From assembly GCA_029204225.1 (NCBI GenBank), contig CM055095.1, positions 18,997,450-19,061,449 of the forward strand: a stretch of DNA of 64,000 bases. The letters run 5' to 3'. The stretch's first letter is position 1. The number at the start of each line of letters is the position of its first letter. Both the position numbers and the translations under genes were made by a program. Source of the DNA: Diphasiastrum complanatum (Eukaryota; Streptophyta; Lycopodiopsida; Lycopodiales; Lycopodiaceae). The notes beneath the pieces are model-generated. The model saw nothing but the letters and a program-made list of their open reading frames with translations. It searched no databases and had not been told where the DNA came from. Below are positions 39,810 to 50,800 of this stretch, piece by piece.

Positions 39810-42800
39810 GAGAGACAGAGAGAAAGCTTTATTAATGTCTTTTCCATGCCAAAAGGCATATAAGACCAAAAGGAGTACATGTCAAGTATGTGAAAACCAT
39901 GGGAGCGTATATAAACGTCTCCAGGAAAAACTATGCATAAAAGAGAAATGGGTAATATAACTGTAAACTACAAACTGCCAACTGTCCATAAGTGGGAGCA
40001 AGAATAGCTGCCAGGAGTAGAGTAGTATCAGATAGTGCTGCTGCTGAAAAAAGACGTAATACGAGTTGTATCAGGAGGTATGGACCGTCGTTCACGTCGT
40101 CTAGGAGGGTGAAAACTGTGTGCTCTCGTAACAAGGCGAGAAGTGTGAATTGCTGCATGACTATGAGTGATACATTGTCTCTGACATCGGTGAGGTGGTA
40201 TGTCGTCGTCATCGTCGTCGGGCCGTGTCCATCTCCTGGTGAAGAAAGACGTAATCTGAGCCTGAGAGCTAGGATGTGGCTGGTGAGCTGACTGGTACAT
40301 ATCCTGGCGCAGCAAGACCATCTCTCAAAGCATAAGTGTGACACAGCGAGAGTCCTCATATCCCATCAGTGCTCTGAGTGTAGTAGGCATGTCACGGAAT
40401 AAACAATGATATCTCCCTCTAATCTCATAATATATGGGGCATCTAAAGATGAAATGCTCCTTGGATGTAGGGGACACAGCAGGCATAGTCTCTCCTCTCG
40501 TCGTGTACCCTGGAATCTGCCTATCTCAATAGCCAACTGATGTGAGGAGACTCTGAACTGTCCCAAAGTGAAACGAAGACCGTGTGATAGTCCAGAAGAC
40601 AAATAGCGAGGTAAAACTGGAAGACCAGTGGCGTCCTGCTCTAGAAAGTGAGTCCGGCAGGCTTAACCCCCAACTGGTGACGCCAGGTACGATTGAGATA
40701 TGCTTTGTAAAAAAAACATCTAATGTACTGGTGTGTACCCAAAGGGAGATCAGTGATAGTAACCAAATGCTTCCATGAGGAAGTGTGATGCCTAAGAGAA
40801 CCATGATAACCGGTATCCCTGAGTCTGAAGGTGATGAGAGGACATGAGTGCAATCCGCATATATCTCTGCTCGGTATCAAGAAGTGCCTGAGCTCTCTGG
40901 ATGTACGTGATAAGCTGGAAGGCTACCTCAATCTGAATAGGGGGGGTGGCAAACTCCGCAAGGATGATCTCATGTGGAACCGAGGGCTTCGCTCGGATCA
41001 TGCGAGCCAACATGGTGGTCTGTAAGCGTGAAATGCTGGACCAGTGTGAAGATGATAATCCTGTACACCATATCTCTGTGGCATACAAGGCTGAAGGGGT
41101 GACGATGGTGTCAAACAGTCTGCACTTACTCGGGGCATCCCGAATAGACTTACGGAAGCAGAATCTCTCCAGCTGGACTAGGGAAGAGTGGCCCTTCCTA
41201 AGTCTAGAAGTAGCCGCCTGTCTCATACTGAAGGTAGGACCAGAGAAGAGCACGCCCAGGTAAGTGTATGAAGAAACCACCTCTACGGACTGTCCATCAA
41301 AGGTAAGCTCCTAGCGCTGCATGAAGGCCCGAGAGGTATTGAAGACCATAACTTTGGTCTTCGAGAGGTTCACCCCAAACCCCACTAAGTACAAAAAGTG
41401 TGTAAACAGTCCAACTGTCTCTGTAATCCCTCTCTGGTACGGGAGACTAGTACCACATCATCCGCATAGAGAAGGATGGCAATCAAAACGTCTCCCAGCC
41501 GACAACCGTCCCCACCACACTGAGAGATGACCTGCTCTAGCTCGTCAATATATAATCCAAAGAGACCTGGTGAGAGAGAGCATCCCTGCTTAACCCCAAT
41601 AGTACTCCAAATATGCTCAGAAATGCCACTACCATGACGAAAGCAACCCAAAACCCTCTCATAGAGAGCCATGACGGCTAGGATAATATTTGTAGAGAAA
41701 CCTAGGTCTCGGAGTCTCTGGATAAGTAAAGAGCGTGGAACAGAATCAAAGGCTTTCCTGAAGTCCACAAAACAGCAGTAAACCTTTTCTTTCCTGTGTC
41801 TAGCTTCCTTAATGATGGCTTGGAGTGTGAATATGTGATAGGTAGTGGAATAGTGAGCGCGGAACCCTGCCTGACCCAAAGCATGTAATCTCCTGGACTC
41901 TGCTTCTGAGCTAACTGCAGACTGGAGGATGACGCCATATATCTTCGCAAGGACATGTCCAATCATAATAGTGCAGTAATTACCAGGTACCATGGGGTCA
42001 CCATTTTTATGGATAGGATGTATGATGTTGGTGCACCAAGAGGATGGGAAGCCCTCAACAACAGCATGGTTAAGGAGAGTGGATAATGTAGGGGTAAGGG
42101 TATCGGGGGCGTGAATCAGTAGCTCAGACTCAAGATCTTCAATGTCTCTAGTGCGGTGGGTTTTCAGCTTTTTGATTGCTGCCCGAACCAAGTCAGGGGT
42201 GAAGAAGGAGAAGTCTGAAGGTCGAGGAGAGATGGAGATGGGCGTATCAGTGGGTATTGTGTAAAGTTGGGTAGCATAGTCAGTCCAAATATGTAAATCG
42301 TCCTAGGGATAAACTCACGCCAAAAGGCACCAGAGGAGGAGTTGAGGCTCACAAGAGGGTTTCCTTCGGAGTCATCATAGGCACGTTTTTTGCGACGGAG
42401 TGTGCGGTTGTACAATTGCCGTGAAGAGCGGAGGAGATGGCGGGCGTGGAAACGAACATGTGTGACAGAGTGGTGAAGGGATCGACATTCCGCATCATAC
42501 CACGGTGGATGGAAAGGTCGGGATGATCGTGGATGGACTGGTTTGTGTTTATGAGGTTTAGAGGGTAAGCCAAAGTAGCCGCAGAGTGGAGACAGGTGGT
42601 GAGGAAGGCGGCTTGTGATTCCAGTGATTCATTGTGTGGAAAAGAGTGAAGTAAGGAGGTGAGGGATTCCTGGTAGAGTGGGATAGAGAGGGGGTGGAAG
42701 GTGTATTTGGGTGCACGGGGAAGGATGGACTGGTGTTGAGGTTGTGGTGGTGGAAGGTGGCCAGTAGCGAAGGATAGGAACGAATGATCAGAGAGGGCGG

Positions 42801-44795
42801 TAGGGGAGATACGGAAGCTGTGAATGAGAGGAATGGATGACGGTGATCCCATGAGGTAATCAACCACACTATGACCGCCACTGTGAGGGTGACACGTATA
42901 GCTGCCAGAGTTAGGCCAGTGAGGTAGGCCATTATAAATGACTAAATCATGTGCCTCACCAAACTGCAACAGGTACTCACCATATGAAGTGATAGGTCCC
43001 AGTCCATCATCGGAAATCCTTGTGATCCCCAAGCTGTCACTATCCAGGGCATAAACTCGCATCTGATCTGTAGCATCATGGAACTCTGCCTGTCGTGAAG
43101 CTGTCCGGGCATTAAAATCCCCAGTGAGGAAAATATGCCCCTACTCTGCAAATCTGATGATATCCACTGAAAGGTCCAAATAAGGTGAGCCAACACCCTC
43201 AACAAAGGAGGACTCTGGAGGAAAATAGCAGGCAGCAATGAAGACGTCCCTGTCCAAACCAATCGCACATCCTGTGATACGAAGCCAAATATATCGTGCA
43301 TGCTCATCATGCCTGACGAACTCAAACATCTGATAAAGGGACTCTCTATAGAGACAAGCCACTCCTCCCGAACCACGGCCACTGGCTGATCTAGTCTCAG
43401 ATCTGTATATTGAATCCCATCTGTATCCCGGGAAGGTGGGTAAACCGCGCACCTGGCTCTCGTGAGTCTCCATAAAAAACAATAGGTCTCGTCTCGTGAT
43501 AAAGTCAATCAGGTCACCTCAGTAGAGGATGAGTGGATGCCATCACAATTCCATACCCCAATCTGAAGATGGTATGGATGGGGCCCCGGGATGCTCCCAC
43601 CAATGTCGGGGACCCCGAATTCCTAGCTCTGAGATCGGCTAGGGGTGCGAGCAACAAATCATATCTGACCATCTCGATATATGACTCGTCTACCAGTCTC
43701 TCGAGCCACCTGGAAGGCTTTACGCCTCTCCTCAACCTGGATGTAGGTAAGATCGTCGTCCATAAATATGGCAGTGCCACGTAACTGGGCTCTACAGCGT
43801 AAGGCCTCTCTGCGGCTAACTAGGGATGTGAAGCGGATGATCAGTGTAGCTACATCCCTGGTGGTCCTCCAAGCTGTATCTAGCCCATCTGTCACATGTC
43901 CTAGAGTGGTCTCGAGAAATCTCGTAGCTTCGGCAATGGCATCCTGTGTGTCCGGTTATCCCACGAACCCTGATGTTATGGGCTTCTTGCTCCCTTGACC
44001 GCTCTTCCGAAATGGTGGCTGAGATAACCGAGGAAATGGGGGCGCTAGGTTTGGTGCCTTTCTTCAAGACTGCTCATGAGGCGACTTTGGACTGCAACAA
44101 GTTCTTTTCCTTTACTAAGGAGACCACTACCTCTTTCAATTGTGTAGGTTCTTGCTTCAAGAGCTGGAAATCTGCTCTCATTTGGTCAGCTTCCCAAGAG
44201 GAAAAGAGTTCAACTGATCTGGAGGGAGTGTAGGGAGTGGGTGCGGTGGCAGGAGATGTGGATTGGTGTGAGGACGGTGCGGAAGAGGAGGAGGATGAAA
44301 GAGAGAGGGGAGCAGTAGTGAGAGGAGTGAAAGAAGAAGAAGAAGAGAAGATGGATGAGGTGGAGGGGGGTGCCGTGTCAGCCGCAAACAGACCAGCAGG
44401 CGTCTCATCAGTGAGGGTGCCATTCTTGGCAGAAGCACCATTTTTGGCAGCAGCAGCGAGGAGTAATGCTGAGGTGGCAGCAGCAGCGTGGAGGGAGATG
44501 GGTGAGGTAGAGGTAGCGAGGGGGGGGGGGGATACGATGGTGGAGACCAGTAGAACGTGGGCTAGAGGAGAGCGATGGTTGAAGGAGGTTTGTCGTAGGA
44601 AACGATGGTGGAGCAAGAAGAGGATAGAGGCAGAGCAGGTGGTGTGCTGTGGGCTAGAGTTGTAGTGATGGAGCTGTAGGAGTTAGATAACTGGTTGAGG
44701 GAGGAGCAGCTAGGGAGATAGCAGGAATGTGGACACCGAGGTGGCTGCAGCGATGGCCTCAGCGCATGGAGCAGCCATCGCTGGCTGGATCAGCC

Positions 44796-44850
<55 letters not shown>

Positions 44851-47800
44851 TCTTAGAGGTTAAAGCTGCAAGTGCCAAGCATGGTTACAACTTAGTACTT
44901 ACTAAAAGCTATAACCCTAAACCTTTAACCTGGCTGGTAAGTTGTAACCTACTTATGGATGACTACAATGATCAATCAACTTTCAAGTTTCAACTGAAGT
45001 CTGAGTCCTGACAACAACTGCTTTTGCTTAATCGATGCTGGTCAGTGGTGTGACGTGTCTGGAGACTGGCATCTGCTTGAAGATGTTGACAGTTGTGGCA
45101 ACTTGACTCGAGTCTTGCAAGCAATCATGTGAGTCCCAGACTCCAGTGGCTGGTCTGCAACATAGTACAGTGTACATACTACAGTCTCGAGATTCGAGAA
45201 CACCTTGGATTAGAGTGTGTGTTGCATGTGATATGGTCTTTGTAACTAGGCACAGTGTAGTTGATTTTTAAGGTTATCTACATTTGGGATGCGTGCGCAT
45301 TAGCAAAAAGGCGATGAGAAATGTATTTGCAAACTACTCGAGAAAAATACAATTCCACGAAAAGTCTAATACTTTAGGCTTTCAAGCAACCATAGTCTAA
45401 TACTTTAGGCTTTCAAGCAACCATATGTACACGTTATACCTGCAGGCCACCAACAAAAGAAAAGGAACCTCGTCGCTTCTTTTGAGGAAGCTTTTGAGAA
45501 ACAGTTGACTGGCTGGATTTGCTCCTCTTTTGGAAGCCTGACAGAATGGCACCGACAATTATTGAACCATACCTGTACAAAGCAATCAAAGGGCATTTGA
45601 AGAACGATGGCAGTTGATCAAAAAGTATGGGATGTCAATCTGCTCATCTCTGGAATCAAATTTGATAACAGCAGAAGTGGAAAACCATTAACAGAAGCCT
45701 GGTGTAGCTTTTAATCGTACTACAATATCAAAGCTCAGTAATTTGGAAGTTTCAGCTCAAAAAGGTTAACATTCTTTTTTGTGCTCAAGAGAGTTCCCCA
45801 CATGCTTAAGATTTGACCTCTTACAGCTTCCTGCTTCAAGGATTGCAAAGACATCAGATATCTATTATCATCAGAACTTACACTCGATACCAATATTTGA
45901 AGGTTGCAGTGAGTCTCGTGCTCAAATGCTTAGTAGGAATAGTGACCTAGGAATACTAGTAGTGTATCAAGAACCCAGATATAACATTGCAACCATTTGC
46001 TTAGTTGACTCACTCTATAAACTAAAATTGTTCCTGGAAAGTAAAAGTTTGCTGAGCCCCCTTTTGACAATCAAACAAAAAAATTTGGGACATTAAATTG
46101 TTCATGTAAAAACAGACATTCAAAGTTAATGACATATTAAAAGAACCCTTTGGTTATCATGTGTGAGATTGTCGTTTATGATTCCTCAAAAAATGATGCA
46201 ACAATTGCTTGTTTGGCTTGCATTTTATAGATGATGGTTGCGAGAAGTCACATACAAACTAAACACAAAAAAAGGCAACCATGATGAATATTAATTTCGG
46301 CAGAGCACATGTGATCTTTCTAACATAAAGAAATACTTACCTCTCTTCCAATGCCCATAGTTCAGGAAAAGTGTGCCTTATCTGAAAGCCAACAAGTGCA
46401 AAGGATCAGTCAATTCTAACTTTCAAGATTTCATGATCATAAGATAATGATACTTGGCAGCAAATGCCATGTGTTTCATAAAGATAGAGACTTGCACAAT
46501 ACTTGATGATTCATGCAAACGAATTGCATCATCATCTGATTTTGTGAGCTTATATGAAGTTATGTTGCAGCTGCCATTTAGTTGTCTAGGCAATCCAAGA
46601 ACAAAAGAGAGGAGTTAAACCTCCCTTTGCAAAGATTTACTGACCCTATGAAAAGGAACCATAGGATTAGTTGTATTTCGGCTGTCGAAGTTCAGACATT
46701 CTGACCATGGGGTAAATACAAGCATTTTCAGATTTTCCTTTGAATTTTGTTCCTTGATGTTTCTCCAGTTGAGCTAGGTTGGAAGGAAATCCAGTGAGCT
46801 TACAGCGAGCTATTCTATGAACCTTCTGATAGTAGACAAAGAATCAACCAACATTCTAGATTTTACAACTGAGATTTTCTGTCATAGATTGTTGTTGAAG
46901 TGCATGATCAGGAACTTCAAAACATTGACTTAATCATCTAGAACTTAGGGCTCAAAGACGAGATACGTAGATACTTGAGCTCATAGTACCAAACGAATGC
47001 CTTTGGAAGGGGTTTTGCCAAGTGGCACCATTATGGATGGCCAAATGTCACATACTCTTGTACATAGTTAGGTACTCAGTTTAAAGATGATCTAAATCTA
47101 TTCACATTCTTAGAGGTGCCGAATTGAGCCCCAAAATCAAAGTCCTAAATTGTAGGCTAATTTAGAGGCATTTTGGTGACAATGCATGTGACACACCTAA
47201 TCCAACCACCAAGTGTGTGTGATTCCTACATCATGGAATTAGATGGTAGGTTTAGGTATATAACTAACTAAGAATAATCCTAATGCTCAGATTTGAGCTC
47301 ATTAGATATGGATTTGGAGCGCATTTGTACATACACTTTTTGGAGATCAAGATTGATGTTGATTTTTGACATTTTGCTCTTGCAAATAGATTTGATGCAT
47401 GATGAATGTATGATTTTGTGTCTTATGAAATGATCTGGACCTGATAAGAGTTCCGTACTATTCACACATGTGAGAGGCCGTGAGGATCAGCAAGTGCTAT
47501 TTTAATTGTGGTGTTCAAAGGCAATTGCCAAACTAGATGCAAAATAGCTAGATTTGTTGTCTAGTTTTCAATCAATCTAATCTATGTGCAACCCTTGATG
47601 CTTGATTCATGTTTGTAGATCTGAAACGAATAGCAACGACAAAGACTAACTAACTAGTTGATTAGCATTAGCTAGCCTTGGCCAGTGGCTAGTACTTACA
47701 TTGTAATATGGAATTCTTGATTTTGACCCACTTAGTAGGAAACAAGTCTCAAATGTTCAGAGACTTTTTCCAGATATTTGAAATGCATTTGAGACATTTT

Positions 47801-50800
47801 ATGTTTAAACTTTAGAAGTTGCAAAGACTTGGTTGCTACTATGCCTAAGCTTAATGTTGAAACATGCTTGATTCATAAAAAGCTGGGCTTCAAATACCTA
47901 CAATTGCATAGTAAAAATCAAGTGTGATGATTTTAGAACGTGAATACATAACATTTTTGCATGATAAATAAACTCATGATTCATAGCTGACTCATATAGA
48001 TATGAAATCTGCAATGTAATCGCGAATTTCTGAGCTTTGAAGTCTAAGCTTAGAGCAAAAGTGGATTAATGTTTCACAAAACATGGTCCTAGTCTGGATT
48101 GACTCTGAACAGTAATGTCTATTTCTTCTGTGAGCCTACAAGAACTCATTCTCATCCACCTCCTTTCAATGGCTTTTTGTGTCCTTTGAATCTCTTAGAA
48201 GAGAGGCATATATCTTTAAGAAAGATCAGGAGAAATAATGCATCTTGGTTTCCGAGGAGGTGAGTCATGGCCATGCAGAGTCTCAAGAGGAGAGCTCTTC
48301 TACACTGGTTCGCAGTTATCTTAAGTATTTAATAGAAGATGGAATAGTGATGAGAAATGGCAAGGCTCTTATTCCAGCTTGTGAGGTGCCGCAAAAGAGG
48401 ATCTTGCATCTCTGTCACGATAGACCTAGTGCTGATCATCCTGGTGTGGATAGGACTTATGAGTTAATACGACGTAACTTTTGGTGGTCTGGACTTAAGA
48501 AAGAAGTAAACCATTATGTCACACATTGTTTGAAGTGTCAAGTTAATAAGGCTAAAAGGATTAAAGCGCCTGGATTATTACGCCCGTTACCTATACCAGA
48601 AGGGAGATGGGAGAGTATTTCCATGGACTTTATGACAAGTTTACCGCATACGCAGCGGCAACATAATGCTATCATAGTTGTGGTTGACAGACTCACTAAA
48701 ATGGCTCATTTTATCCCAACTAGTAATAAGATTGATGCACCTGGTACGACCGATTTAATTAGCAGTGTTGGGTCTTCATGAGAGGTTCTGGCAGAATCAG
48801 ATCCTCCATCATGTTGCTGCATCTTCTTCTTTGTTTCGTTGTGCTTGATAACTCGACAATCCTTGATGTCGTGATTGGTTCTCTTGCAGTACTTGCAAAA
48901 GAGTTTGCTTTTCGGTTTTTGATGTTGTCGATTGTGCTATTGTGATAACTGGTCTGAATCAGTCTGCTCACCTTTAGTCTTCTTGTCCTTTGAAGTTTTC
49001 TTCTTCTAGGACTATTGCTTATTCGAACCTGGGAGACCGAGCATGGGTTGCATGCACAGTATCCAGACTTTGCCATCAAGGACGATGTCATCTGAGGAGG
49101 GAAGGGATGTCACATGTACTTTAAATCCCTTGCCCAATGTAAATGGTAAATTGTAATTATTAAATTGTAAATGGCTAAGTCACCGGCTTGTGGAGACAAT
49201 TGTAAATTGCAATGTAAATATCTGTTATAGTGACTAAATCCGAGATGGCCAAGGGGGTATTGGGTCTCATGAGAGTCTGCTAGACTAACCTCCTAAAAAA
49301 ATAGGAAGGGTTGACTAGTCAACGTGACACGTGTCATATGCTCACTAGGACACTTGGTCCAGTGCATGAGTGACACTTGTCGGATGGTCAATGGACGGGC
49401 CAACGGAACATGTGTCATATGCTCTGGGACACTTGGTCCAATGCATGAGTGACACGTGTCAGACTCTCCACCTACTAACTTGCCTATGTGGCAAGCGTCG
49501 ACTGTGCATGGAGTTTGCCATGTGTCGACGCTAAGATGTGTCAGGGTTAAGGGGTGCTTGAGGGGATATAGTGTGAGCCTTGTCAGGCATTCCTGATTAT
49601 GGTATTCCTATGCAGCTATGGTTGGGAGGAGACTTGCAGCAAAGCTCTCATGTTTGCTTGTTGATCTATGTACATTTACTTGAGATTAATAAAGTGCCGA
49701 ATTTGCTGGGTAATTTTGTGTATTTACTTAGGTTGTGTGAGCTTATGTGCAACACAAACCAACTGTATTCAACTCCAAGAAGTGAGTCCGATGGAAATGC
49801 TGAATGTATCATGTAGGTGAGAACACTGAGAATACCATAAGAGTTGATACTCATGAGAGTGGAGATGCAATGATGATGTAAGTGCCAATTGAGAGTACCT
49901 CAACTCTATGAGAGATGTTAACCCTCATGCCCCAATTGGTACAAAAAGTATGGAGATTGTCTAGTTGTTTCTGAAGCCCCTCTCTCGTCAGTGAAATCAG
50001 GACAACATCATCTGCATACAATAAAATGGCAATCAAAATATCACCAAGTCTACAACTAGCACCACCACACTAATCAATGACCCAAGGAAAGTGGCCTATA
50101 CATCCAAAGGACTATCGTGAGGGAATGGATGAAGCAGAGAGAGAGCACTGTATGTGATATCAGCTAAGACCACTGAAGAAGTCTGTGATACGAGGCCCCA
50201 AAGATGATATTGCAGTAGAGGATGGACGTTGATGTCGTCTTTGACGTCTCTGTCGGTGCTGACTCTGTGCAGTATGGGACCTCTGAGGGCTAACTCTCCT
50301 AATAACCGGAAGTGCTCGGACCATGGTAGTACCTGAGGTCAAGCGTTGTCTCTGATCTCGATGAGCTAGGTCAATGTCGATGTCATCGTATGAGACTGAA
50401 TCTAGTCGAGGACGGCGACTAGTGAAAAAGTCCGTAATCTGAGGCTGTGTATCACTATCCACTGAAGCACGGGCTCTCCGTAACAAGGACATCTCATATA
50501 TCATAAGGGCGACACACCTAGGATCCACATGAGTGATAAGAGAGCGTAAGGTGGGTGCATCTCTAAAAAGACAATGGTAACGTCCTCGGATCTCATAATA
50601 GGCCGAAGATCTGACGACCAGTCTCAATAGCAAGCTGGTGCGAAAAAACCCCAAAGCTAGTGTGAGTCATCAATAAAAAGCACAATAACATTGATTAATG
50701 GCAAACTGCCGATTAACATATAGGAGCAATGTCTAAAATGTCCCACTTTTTCAACCTTTACTCAGCACATGCTAATATGAAACAATGTGATTCTAACAGT

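Larger units (their letters stand above)
39825..44797 (-). mobile_element. LINE copy B, near full length, about 5 kb, inactive
   Basis: Complete order on the minus strand: leader, ORF1 (44616-43659), ORF2 endonuclease (43508-42349), RT (42191-41385), thumb/connector (41280-40640), finger and PIP region (40602-40028), 3' untranslated region with a hairpin at 39846-39859 and a (TC)n tail. GA/TC tracts flank both ends. It lies in PPOX2's 8.4-kb intron in the gene's own orientation. Several frameshifts and stops show it cannot move by itself. Confidence 0.93.
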
